From NCBI GenBank assembly GCA_018001935.1, contig JAGNHB010000042.1:1-50846 (forward strand): a stretch of DNA of 50,846 nt. Direction: 5' to 3'. This document shows positions 23,736 to 31,886 of the stretch, in pieces (position 1 is the stretch's first letter; each line of letters starts with the position of its first letter). The DNA comes from Acidobacteriota bacterium (GTDB lineage: Bacteria > Acidobacteriota > JAAYUB01). The notes under the pieces are model-generated. The model did no database searches. It had not been told where the DNA came from and was given only the letters and a program-made list of their open reading frames with translations. The translations under genes were made by a program, and so were the position numbers.

Positions 23736-25865
23736 TCACACCCTCAGCGTGAATTCCCGGAGCCGGATCGCCGCCAGCTCCTCCTCGACCACCTTCTGTA
23801 GCCGCCACTTCTCCCAGCGGCGGCACGTGAAGCGGAAGTCCTCCTGCTTCATGGAGAAGGTCCGGAGAAAGTGCTTCAGGTTGGTCTTGACCTCGCCCAG
23901 GAGCCGCGGGGTGGGGAAGAGTGCCTGCCGCTCCAGCCGCTCCAGCCGCCCCAGGATCCGGGAGACGATCCCCATCTTCTCGTTCGGGGAGAAGTGCAGC
24001 ATCTGGCAGAGGACCTCCATGAGGACGTCGCGCCGGTCCACCTCGTTGCCCAGCTGCTCCTGCTGGCTCTCCGTCAGGACCTCGATGAAGGCCAGGAAAG
24101 CGCCCAGGTCCCCCGTGGCCTCGTAAACCGCCCGCTCCAGGGCGATCTGAACGATCCGGGCAAAAAAGAGTTCCCGCTGGTTCACGATCCTGGGGATGAA
24201 GACCGTGCGGATGACCGACAGGATGGCGCGGGCCGGGTCACGGAACCGTTTGTCGGCGGCAAAGCGCACCAGGTTGTGCCGCAGTTCGTGCCGGACCAGG
24301 CGGATGGGGGCGTACCGACGGATCTTGTCGCTGGTGCCGAAGGCGTCGATCACCCGGCCCAGGAACCGGAAGTAGCGCTCCGCCAGGGCCGGGTCGGCCC
24401 GCTCGCCCCCCGCAAAGGTAAAGACCCGCTTCAGCGCGTCCACGAAATCGTCGTAGATCCCGTCGTCCAGGGGGTCCGAATCCAGGTAGTCCTCCAGCCG
24501 GGGCCGGTCGTACGGATCCCGGGCGGGCCGTTCGTCCTCCTTGAGCGAACCGTCCCGGAAATCCGCGGGCTGCCGGTCGTCGGCGGGGTCTCCCCCCAAG
24601 GCGTCGATCCGCCCCGTCACCGCCTTCATCTGGCCGACGAGCGAGCGCTCCGTGAGGCCGAACACCTTCACGAGGTCGTCCACCGGCAGTTCCTCGATGA
24701 ACTTCGGGAGGTCCGTCCCGAAGGCGAGGCCGTCCTCCTCCAGGTCCCGGAGCAGTTCGTCCCGCTTCCCGAAGGCCCAGAAGTAGTCGAACCGTGCCCG
24801 GGTGCTGAAGAAGACGTGGCTCCAGCGGGCCTTCAGGTTGAGCCGCACCGGCGGGTCCTCCCGCCCCGTCTCCTCCTGGAGCAGGAAAGCCACCTGCGGG
24901 CCGAAGCGTTTCACCCAGGCCCGCAGGGCCGTGTCGCCCCGCAGGCGGTCCAGCAGCGACCGGTCCTTCCACAGCGCGTTGAGGAGGCAGATCTGGGCGT
25001 CGGCACGCAGGGCCTCCAGGCGGGTGGAGGGCAACTCCTGCTCCTGCAGGGCGTTGGTCTCGATCCACGAGCGGACGCGCCCCTCCCCGTCCATCGACAG
25101 GCCGGCGAACTTCAGGAAGAGGGCGAACCAGGCGCCGGGGTCGTCCTCGGCCAGCGCCGCGATCTCCGCCGCGGTGCCCCCCGGGAGGGGTCCCCGGGAC
25201 AGGGCCGCCGGCAGGGGCTTCGCCTCCAGGGGGTCAACGGGCTCCGGCAGCCGGACCGGCGACGGCGGCAGGTTCTTCCCGGCGGCGGGCGGCGGCGAAA
25301 CGGGCCGTTTCGGCCGGGGGCCTTCGCGGACGCCGGCGGCGGAAACCGCGGAGGCACGGACGGGCCCGAACCCCAGGTAGGCCCGGGACAGCTCCCGGTG
25401 ACGCAGCGGCTCGGCCTCGACGGTCTCCGGGAGCGCAAACGTCAACAGTTCCCCCAGGGGCTGGTGGAAGCGCTTCGGGAGACAGGTGACGGCGAGGCCG
25501 CCGTCCGGGCCCTCGTCCAGCAGGACGTAGCCGGGGTCGTCGGGGAGTTCGACGGACGAGAGCAGAAAGTCCGGCTTGAAGTCGGGGACCGGGAGCAACT
25601 CCCGCCGGATGTGGACGGCGGGGTGTCCCTGGTAGCGGATGAAGCAGACTTCCAGGTCCTCCGGCGGGAAGTAGGACTCGATCCCCGGCCCGAAGAGGGC
25701 GACCCGGCCGTCCCCGAAGGGGAGGGCGCCGAAGGCGGAGTAGACGGCGGCGAAGTGGCAGCGGGCGGGAAACAGCCGCAGGGCGCCCTCCTTCAGGACG
25801 GCGGCGTCGCAGCGGCGGGGCACGCTCCCGCGCCGCCGGATCCGGATGTCCAGCATCAGCTTCAC
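23736..25865 (-). CDS. Uncharacterised 709-aa protein of the FtsH/MoxR cluster
   Basis: Family not recognised. The start is the GTG at 25865, which overlaps the stop of the preceding gene as GTGA. The open frame continues to 26762, but that part lies over the 365-aa gene in another frame. Residues about 1-135 form a beta-rich domain (LMLDIRIRRRG, CFIRYQGHPAVHIRREL, GYVLLDEG). Residues about 150-225 are Pro-rich and probably a linker. The remainder (about 225-709) is almost all helical, with several long amphipathic helices (RYFRFLGRVIDAFGTSDKIRR, LFFARIVQIALERAVYEATGD). No signal peptide and no enzymatic motif. It looks like a scaffold or sensor rather than an enzyme. Confidence 0.78.
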   Translation of the reverse strand: MKLMLDIRIRRRGSVPRRCDAAVLKEGALRLFPARCHFAAVYSAFGALPFGDGRVALFGPGIESYFPPEDLEVCFIRYQGHPAVHIRRELLPVPDFKPDFLLSSVELPDDPGYVLLDEGPDGGLAVTCLPKRFHQPLGELLTFALPETVEAEPLRHRELSRAYLGFGPVRASAVSAAGVREGPRPKRPVSPPPAAGKNLPPSPVRLPEPVDPLEAKPLPAALSRGPLPGGTAAEIAALAEDDPGAWFALFLKFAGLSMDGEGRVRSWIETNALQEQELPSTRLEALRADAQICLLNALWKDRSLLDRLRGDTALRAWVKRFGPQVAFLLQEETGREDPPVRLNLKARWSHVFFSTRARFDYFWAFGKRDELLRDLEEDGLAFGTDLPKFIEELPVDDLVKVFGLTERSLVGQMKAVTGRIDALGGDPADDRQPADFRDGSLKEDERPARDPYDRPRLEDYLDSDPLDDGIYDDFVDALKRVFTFAGGERADPALAERYFRFLGRVIDAFGTSDKIRRYAPIRLVRHELRHNLVRFAADKRFRDPARAILSVIRTVFIPRIVNQRELFFARIVQIALERAVYEATGDLGAFLAFIEVLTESQQEQLGNEVDRRDVLMEVLCQMLHFSPNEKMGIVSRILGRLERLERQALFPTPRLLGEVKTNLKHFLRTFSMKQEDFRFTCRRWEKWRLQKVVEEELAAIRLREFTLRV

Positions 25866-26959
25866 GGGGCACCCCCCAGTTCGTCGAGCTGGCCCATCCG
25901 GTGCGCCAACCGGTCCCGAAGGCCGTCGTCCAGGGTCTCGAAGAGGGCCCGCTTGGCGTCGCGGTGCGGGTCCCCCAGGGGGTCCACCCGAACGTCCAGG
26001 AGCCGGGCCAGGGGGGTGAACACGCCCCGCAGCCGGCCGTACAGGGCGTTCCGGTCCTGGATGGTCTGGGTGGCGTCGCGGATGGCCTGCCGCGCCCCCC
26101 CCAGGTCGAACTCGAGGTAGAAGGGGATGAAAAAGGTCATCAGCGGGTGGCGCCCTTCCCGGTCCATCCAGGCGAAGACGGTCTCCAGGAAGCCGGCCAG
26201 GCCGTCGAGGCGCTCCGGCAGGGCGTTCGCCTTCGCCGCCCGCTGGATCGCCAGCCGGGCGCGGACCGCGAACGTGCGCTTGAGGAGCGGGAAGACCAGT
26301 TCCCGGTGGGAGGTGTCGGGGGACGGGAGCGAGGGCAGGCCCAGCTTGCGGGCCCAGCGGCGTGCCGGCGGCTCCGGTTCGGGCAGGAGTCCCTTCACGC
26401 GGCCGTCGGAGGGGTAGGTCTCCGGGTCGGTGAGGGCGGGGTTCCAGCAGGAAGTACCGGGGACCGCCCGGCCCGGCGCCCACTCCCAGAAGGTGTGGGC
26501 CAGTTCTCCCGCCACGGCTTCCCAGAGCGTGGGCCCGCCTGCGTAACCCGGTGCCTCGGGGGGTTTCGCCGCGTCGGCGGTGAAGAGGCGCGTGGCCAGC
26601 CTGCGGAGAAAGCGGTCGGAGAAGGCCGTCGGCGCCGGGATGGCGAAGAAGGGGACCCGCTCGTACCCCCCGGCCGGCCGGGGGATCGGGATGCGCTCCC
26701 GGTCCAGGCGCTCCGCGCTGGCCAGGTAGTGGAACATCAGGAGACGAAGCAGTTCGCCCCACGCGGCGAGTTCCGCGGCGGTGAGGGAGAGAAGGCCGTC
26801 GAAAGGCGAGGTCCTGGGCGCGGTAAAATCGTGGCCGGGGCGGGGACGAAAGCCGGGCTCCCGGAAGATGTCGGCCAGGTCCCGGTGATGCCCGATCCGC
26901 CGAAGCGTGGTTTCCCGCAGGGAGTTCAGGGGGAGGGCGAAGCAGGGATCGGCGCTCAC
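25862..26959 (-). CDS. Uncharacterised 365-aa protein of the FtsH/MoxR cluster
   Basis: Family not recognised; mostly helical, no signal peptide. Notable stretches are LTAAELAAWGELLRLLMFHYLASAERLDRE, LWEAVAGELAHTFWEWAPG and LMTFFIPFYLEFDLGGARQAIRDATQ. The middle contains many Pro and Arg residues and a short gap in helix content (about 185-215). It is the first of three tightly coupled genes: its TGA overlaps the next GTG. No metal-binding or nucleotide-binding motif is visible. Confidence 0.75.
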   Translation of the reverse strand: MSADPCFALPLNSLRETTLRRIGHHRDLADIFREPGFRPRPGHDFTAPRTSPFDGLLSLTAAELAAWGELLRLLMFHYLASAERLDRERIPIPRPAGGYERVPFFAIPAPTAFSDRFLRRLATRLFTADAAKPPEAPGYAGGPTLWEAVAGELAHTFWEWAPGRAVPGTSCWNPALTDPETYPSDGRVKGLLPEPEPPARRWARKLGLPSLPSPDTSHRELVFPLLKRTFAVRARLAIQRAAKANALPERLDGLAGFLETVFAWMDREGRHPLMTFFIPFYLEFDLGGARQAIRDATQTIQDRNALYGRLRGVFTPLARLLDVRVDPLGDPHRDAKRALFETLDDGLRDRLAHRMGQLDELGGAP

Positions 26960-27094
26960 GGCGCTCCCTCCGTCCTCGGGTTCCCGCCCACTCCTTCCAC
27001 GATCACCTGGATCGATCCCACGATCCCTCCCCGATCGGCCATCCGGTTCCTTCCCTCCATCCTACCCGCGTCGGCATCCCGAATCAACGGAAAG

Positions 27095-27240
27095 CTGAGG
27101 CACAGGGAAGACACAGTTCCCATCGCACGGAGGCATCGCTCGACCGCCCCCATGTCATGGATCATTCATGAAGCTCGAAGAGACCGGCTCGGTAACGGCC
27201 ACGCGTCCGGCTCCGTGCCTCCGTGCCTCCGTGAGAGATC
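27095..27240. repeat. CCGTGCCTC-type arms in the spacer before the 365-aa gene
   Basis: The right arm CTCCGTGCC-TCCGTGCC-TCCGTGAGAGA (27211-27240) has a partial partner near 27095-27135 (GAGGCACAGGG..CACGGAGGC). The spacer 26960-27260 contains no gene that I can see. Confidence 0.6.
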
Positions 27241-27260
27241 ATTCTGAGGCTCGGCCAGGC

Positions 27261-27902
27261 TCAGTCGGCGTAGGGCCCGAGGACGCCCGGGAAGCCCGTG
27301 ATCTCCACCTCGCCGTCCCGGACGCGGACCTCCAGCCGGTTGGGCCCGGTGAGATCCCCGGGCCCGAGCCCGGGCCCGAGGACATGGACCCGCTGGTTGT
27401 CGGACCCGCGCAGGTAGAGCCGGTCGGTGTGACGCTCCGCCAGGTAGGGCCCGTCCACCAGGGCGTCGGTGCCGGCCAGGACCGCGTCCGTCACCGGGTC
27501 CCGGCGTGCCCGGAGCGCCTCGAGGGTGTGGCCGGTGAAGAGGAGCACGTCCAGGCCCAGGCCGCGGGCCGCGGCGACGATCCCCCGCAGGGCCTCCGGC
27601 TGGTCGAAGGGCTCACCGCCCAGGAGGGTCACGCCGCGGAGGCCGTGCCGGTCGCGGGCCGCCCGCAGGCGCGCGGCCACGTCCCCGACGGTGGCCCCGT
27701 ACCCCCCGGCCGGGTCCAGCATCCCCGGGTTGGCGCACCCCGGGCACCGCAGGGAGCACCCCTGGAACCACAGGGCGTAGCGCTTCCCCGGCCCCTCCGC
27801 TTCCGTGCACGCCGCCTCGTCCGCCAACCGGACGGGGACGTCGTACGTTCCGGCGGCCGGCGTCGCCCGGGTCTTAACCGACGGAATCGATCCTGCACCC
27901 AT
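27261..27902 (-). CDS. Radical SAM activase-like [4Fe-4S] protein (NrdG/PFL-activase type)
   Basis: A 213-aa protein with the cluster motif CSLRCPGC (C-x3-C-x2-C) in LWFQGCSLRCPGCANP and downstream TLLGGEPFDQPEAL, the SAM-binding GGEP motif of radical SAM enzymes. It is of the short activase type that lacks extra domains, as in NrdG and PflA, and would use S-adenosylmethionine to make a glycyl radical or modify a protein. No NrdD or PFL-like partner is nearby; the next genes downstream are the FtsH/MoxR cluster. The start at 27902 is chosen for the GAGG six bases upstream; an ATG five codons earlier (27917) is possible. Confidence 0.85.
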   Translation of the reverse strand: MGAGSIPSVKTRATPAAGTYDVPVRLADEAACTEAEGPGKRYALWFQGCSLRCPGCANPGMLDPAGGYGATVGDVAARLRAARDRHGLRGVTLLGGEPFDQPEALRGIVAAARGLGLDVLLFTGHTLEALRARRDPVTDAVLAGTDALVDGPYLAERHTDRLYLRGSDNQRVHVLGPGLGPGDLTGPNRLEVRVRDGEVEITGFPGVLGPYAD

Positions 27903-27981
27903 CGCCGACCTCAACATTACCCAAGCGAAGTCAGGGGGCTTTTTCTGCCGACCTCACGCCCCCCCGTTTTCATCCGGCTTC

Positions 27982-28011
27982 TTTCGTGTGGTTCGTGTGG
28001 TTCGTGGTCAG
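27982..28011. repeat. TTCGTGTGG-type tandem arm
   Basis: Three TTCGTGTGG / TTCGTGGTC units. Same family as in the 18691-19148 palindrome and 22136-22164. Confidence 0.7.
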
Positions 28012-28019
28012 GATCCGGT

Positions 28020-28646
28020 CTATTCCGTGTGGGGCCTTCCTGACAGTTGGGGGGTCGGCTTCGTCTCCCCGAATTCCTTCATCTGCTCCTGCATGCGCTT
28101 GTAGGCGTGCTGTACCGCCGGGTCCGAGCGGAACCGGGCATACTTCCGGTCCACGGCCCGGGCGGCGTCCGAACTGCTGATCTCCTTGATGATCTTCTGG
28201 AACTCCTCGAGGGCCGGGAGCACTTCCTTCGCGGCGTCCCGGTTGCGGGGGTTCTGCAGTTCCGGGTGCGTGATGCGGAACTGCTCCATCCGGTCCTGGA
28301 ACTTCTCCATCGCGTCGCAGAAGCGCTCGATCTCCGCGGCGAATTCGGCCGGGCTCTCCGACGAACTCAGCTCCGTCGCCAACCGCCGGAAGGCGTCGGT
28401 CATCTCGTTGAGGACGTCGACCCCGTCGTCGAAACGCCGCACGATGGGCTGGGCGTCACTGCCGGAGAGGCTGAGGAGGGGCACCGCGGGCCTGTCGGCA
28501 GGCTTGACCGCGGGCTTGTCGGCGGCGTTCCCCGGCGGGGGCGCCTTCTCCTGCGCGGGAGGCTCGTCCGTGCCGGCGGGAATGGCGCTCAAGGCACCGA
28601 AGGCCACGACAAAAACGACGGCGAAACACCAACGCATCCGGTTCAT
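28020..28646 (-). CDS. Small secreted protein, function unknown
   Basis: A 208-aa protein with a cleavable signal peptide (about residues 1-24, ending ALSAIPAG), a Pro/Ala/Lys-rich segment and then a helical domain with many Glu/Asp/Phe residues (DAFRRLATELSSSES, EIERFCDAMEKFQDRMEQFRI). The start at 28646 is set by CGGAGG about five bases upstream; the open frame runs six bases further to a GTG. No enzymatic motif. It is transcribed the same way as the RND operon but stands after that operon's terminator, so it is probably independent. Confidence 0.72.
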   Translation of the reverse strand: MNRMRWCFAVVFVVAFGALSAIPAGTDEPPAQEKAPPPGNAADKPAVKPADRPAVPLLSLSGSDAQPIVRRFDDGVDVLNEMTDAFRRLATELSSSESPAEFAAEIERFCDAMEKFQDRMEQFRITHPELQNPRNRDAAKEVLPALEEFQKIIKEISSSDAARAVDRKYARFRSDPAVQHAYKRMQEQMKEFGETKPTPQLSGRPHTE

Positions 28647-28740
28647 ACTCACCTCCGGCGGATTGTTCTGCGGGCACGGCGGCAGGAGTCGCAGGTCGCT
28701 TCATTATACACCGCCGCAAACACCCGGCAAGTGAAACCGG

Positions 28741-28773
28741 AAACAAACCGCGAACCACGATTCCGTGGTTCGC
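28741..28773 (-). terminator. Terminator of the heavy-metal RND operon
   Basis: On the minus strand a perfect 10-bp stem (GCGAACCACG / CGTGGTTCGC, 4-base loop; 28750-28773) is followed by GGTTTGTTT. It begins 9 bp after the stop of the RND pump gene. The stem is of the same CCACGA word type as the repeat family, so an exapted repeat is possible. Confidence 0.6.
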
Positions 28774-28781
28774 TTTTCGGT

Positions 28782-31700
28782 TTACCCGGGTTGGGGCTTG
28801 CGGTCGAACCAGCGGTACATCGCCGGGAGCACCCAGAGGGTCGAGAGGGTGGAGGTGACGAGCCCCCCCACCACCACCACGGCCAGGGGTCGCTGGATCT
28901 CGGCCCCCGGACCGCTGGCGAAGAGCATGGGGACCAGCGAGAAGACGGTGATGGACGCCGTCATCACGATGGGCCGCAGCCGGTTCCGGCAGGCTTCCAG
29001 GACGGCGTCCGCGACGTTGCCGCCCCCCTCCCGCAACTGGAGGACGCGGGAAACCAGCACCAGCCCGTTGAGCACGGCCACGCCGAAGAGCACCACGAAG
29101 CCCACCGACGCGGGCACCGACAGGTACAGCCCGGAGAGCCAGAGGGCGAAGAGGCCGCCCATCAGGGCGAAGGGAAGGTTCAGGAAGACCAGCGCCGCCG
29201 GCCGGGCGGCCTGGAAGGTCATGAACAGCAGCAGCAGCACCAGGAGCACCACCGCGGGCATGACCAGGGAGAGCCGCCGCACGGCCTGCTGCTGGTTCTC
29301 GAACTGGCCGCCCCAGGACACGGTGTAGCCGGGCGGCAGGGACACCTCCCGGTCGATCCGCTCCCGGGCCTCGGCGACGAACCCCCCGATGTCCCGCCCG
29401 GTGACGTTCACCTCGATCCCCATCCGGCGTTGCCCGCCTTCCCGGCTGATCTGGACCGGCCCTTCCTCCAGCTCCACCGAGGCCACGGCCGACAGCGGGA
29501 CCGACGTTCCGCCCCCCGTGCCCACGGGAAGGCCCAGGAGCGTCTCCACGGAGCCCCGCAAGCCCTCGGGCAGCCGGACCGTGAGGTCGATGGCCCGGTT
29601 CTCCTCGTAGACCCGCGTGGCCGCCGTCCCCGCCATGGCCGTCTCCACGGTCTCCAGGATCTCCCGCCGGGAGAGCCCCCGGCTGGCGGCCTGGGCCCGA
29701 TCCACGCGGACCACGAGGTAGGGCTGCCCCGCCACCTTCTCCACCACCATCTCGCTGGCGCCCGGGACCTTCGACAGGACCACGGCCATCTCCGCACACT
29801 TGGCGCGGAGCACGGCCAGGTCCTCCCCGAAGAGCTTGAGGATCACCTGGGCCCGGGTCCCCGCCACCAGTTCATCGATCCGGCACTGGATGGGCTGGCT
29901 GAAGCTGAACGCCATCCCCGGGATGTCCTCGAGGGACTTCCGCATCTTCGCCATCAACAGGCCCTTGTCCTTCGCAGTGGTCCACTCGGCGCGGGGGCGG
30001 AGCGACCCCACGAAACCGGTCTTGTCGACCCCCCGCGCTTCCAGGGCGATGCCGGTCTGCCCCGTCCGGGACACGAGGGTGTCCACCTCCGGGAACGTCA
30101 TCAGGCGCCGGTGGACTTCCGCCGCTACCGACCCGGCCTTCTCCAGGGAAACGCCGGGGAGGAGCTGGAAATCCATGTCGAAGGCCCCCTCGTCCATGAC
30201 GGGGATGAACTCCGTCCCCAGGTGGGGAATGAGCAGCAACGCCCCCGCCACCAGGGCCCCGAAGACTCCCAGCGGGACCCAGGGGTGCCGGGTCCCGTGG
30301 CGGAGCAGCGGCTCGTAGAGCCAGCGGGCCCCCTCCAGCAGGACGTTTCGGCGCTCGGCCCCCGGGCGCAGGAAGGTCGCGCAGAGAACAGGGACGACGA
30401 AGATCGAGAGGAGGAGCGAGGCCAGCAGGGCCACGGCGACGGTGAACGCCAGCGGGGAGAACATCTTGCCTTCCATCCCCTGCAGGGTGACGATGGGCAC
30501 GAAGGTCAGGGCGATGATGAGTTCCCCGAAGATGCTCGGCCGCCGGACCTCCAGGACCGCCTTCAGGACGGCCGCCGAGGTCCCGGCCCGGGAGCGGTCC
30601 GTCTCCTCGCCGAGGCGCCGCTGGGCGTTCTCCACCTGGATGATGGTGGCGTCGATGATCATGCCGATTGAGATGGCCAGCCCCCCCAGCGACATGAGGT
30701 TGGCGCCCAGCCCCAGGGCCCGCATGAGGATGAAGGTCAGCAGGAGGGAGAGGGGGAGGGCGAGGATCACCACCAGCGCCCCCCGAAGGTTGCGCAGGAG
30801 CAGGTAGAGGACGATCGCCACCAGGACGGCCCCCTCCAGCAGGGTCCGCAGGACGGTGGCGACGCTCGTCTCCACCACGCCCGAGCGGGTGTGGAAAGGC
30901 CGAATCCGGGTCCCCTCCGGCAGGACGTTCCCCCCGTTGATCTCCCGGACCTTCTCCTCGACCCGGCGCACCACCGCCAGGCCGTTCTCGCCCTTGAGCA
31001 TCATGACGATCCCGCCCACGGCCTCGGCGCCGTTCTTCAGGGCGAGCCCCTGGCGCGGGACCGCTCCGGCCTGCACCCGGGCCACGTCGCCGACCCGGAC
31101 GGAGACCCCTTCGTGGGGGGTTTTGACCACCACCGCGGTGATGTCCGCCTCGTCCCGGAGCAGGCCGATCCCTCGGACGATGTACTGCTCCGAGGACCGG
31201 TTCACAAAACCGCCCCCGACGTTGAGGTTGTTCGCCCGCAAGGCCTCGGTCACGTCCTGGAACGCGAGCCCGTACTTCCGGAGTTTCTCCGGTTCCGGGA
31301 GCACCTGGTACTCCTTGATGTACCCGCCGAAGGAGTTCACCTCGTTGACGCCGGGGACGCCTTTGAGCAGGGGGGAGACCACCCAGTCCTGGAGCGTGCG
31401 CAGCCGGGTCAGCTCCGCGACCCGGTCGTCCCCCGGCGCCGGCGGGGGCCCTTCCAGGGTGTACTGGTACACCTCGCCCAGGGCGGTGGTCACCGGCCCC
31501 AGTTCGGCCTTCACCCCGTCGGGCAGGGTTTCCGACACCGAGGACAGGCGTTCGAAGACCAGTTGCCGGGCGAAGTAGATGTCGGTCCGGTCCTCGAAGA
31601 CCAGGGTGACCACCGCCAGGCCGTACTTGGTGACGGACCGCAGGGTCTCCAGCCCCGGAAGGCCGCGCATGGCCGTCTCCACGGGGTGGGTGACGGCACG

Positions 31701-31886
31701 CTCGATCTCCGGGGGCGAGAGCCCGGGGGCGCTCACCATCACCTCCACCTGGACGCTGGTGACATCCGGGAAGGCGTCCAGGGGAAGGTCCCGGATCGCC
31801 ACCACCCCCAACCCCGCCACGATCAGGACCACGAACAGCACCAGGACGCGGTTGCGGAGGGAAGCCCCCATCAGTTTTTCAATCAT
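28782..31886 (-). CDS. Heavy-metal efflux RND pump (CusA/CzcA type)
   Basis: Inner-membrane proton-driven exporter of the HME family, 1034 aa, full length. The N-terminus SLRNRVLVLFVVLIVAGLGVVAIRDLPLDAFPDVT is the typical first helix and porter domain start. Conserved features include SIGMIIDATIIQVENAQRRLGE in TM4 with the proton-relay Asp and Glu, and the docking and porter domains between TM1-2 and TM7-8. Substrate (Cu/Ag versus Zn/Co/Cd/Ni) cannot be fixed by eye. It is the last gene of a four-gene operon and overlaps the adaptor gene by 8 bp. The His-rich adaptor supports a metal rather than a drug substrate. Confidence 0.95.
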   Translation of the reverse strand: MIEKLMGASLRNRVLVLFVVLIVAGLGVVAIRDLPLDAFPDVTSVQVEVMVSAPGLSPPEIERAVTHPVETAMRGLPGLETLRSVTKYGLAVVTLVFEDRTDIYFARQLVFERLSSVSETLPDGVKAELGPVTTALGEVYQYTLEGPPPAPGDDRVAELTRLRTLQDWVVSPLLKGVPGVNEVNSFGGYIKEYQVLPEPEKLRKYGLAFQDVTEALRANNLNVGGGFVNRSSEQYIVRGIGLLRDEADITAVVVKTPHEGVSVRVGDVARVQAGAVPRQGLALKNGAEAVGGIVMMLKGENGLAVVRRVEEKVREINGGNVLPEGTRIRPFHTRSGVVETSVATVLRTLLEGAVLVAIVLYLLLRNLRGALVVILALPLSLLLTFILMRALGLGANLMSLGGLAISIGMIIDATIIQVENAQRRLGEETDRSRAGTSAAVLKAVLEVRRPSIFGELIIALTFVPIVTLQGMEGKMFSPLAFTVAVALLASLLLSIFVVPVLCATFLRPGAERRNVLLEGARWLYEPLLRHGTRHPWVPLGVFGALVAGALLLIPHLGTEFIPVMDEGAFDMDFQLLPGVSLEKAGSVAAEVHRRLMTFPEVDTLVSRTGQTGIALEARGVDKTGFVGSLRPRAEWTTAKDKGLLMAKMRKSLEDIPGMAFSFSQPIQCRIDELVAGTRAQVILKLFGEDLAVLRAKCAEMAVVLSKVPGASEMVVEKVAGQPYLVVRVDRAQAASRGLSRREILETVETAMAGTAATRVYEENRAIDLTVRLPEGLRGSVETLLGLPVGTGGGTSVPLSAVASVELEEGPVQISREGGQRRMGIEVNVTGRDIGGFVAEARERIDREVSLPPGYTVSWGGQFENQQQAVRRLSLVMPAVVLLVLLLLFMTFQAARPAALVFLNLPFALMGGLFALWLSGLYLSVPASVGFVVLFGVAVLNGLVLVSRVLQLREGGGNVADAVLEACRNRLRPIVMTASITVFSLVPMLFASGPGAEIQRPLAVVVVGGLVTSTLSTLWVLPAMYRWFDRKPQPG

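Noticed and set aside
25866..26762. A 300-codon N-terminal extension of the 709-aa protein
   Set aside because: It lies over the 365-aa gene in another frame; the GTG at 25865 overlapping the previous stop is the likely start.
28047..30671. An 874-codon plus-strand open frame opposite the RND pump
   Set aside because: Same reason: composition artefact of the GC-rich complement; the minus strand has the full RND protein.
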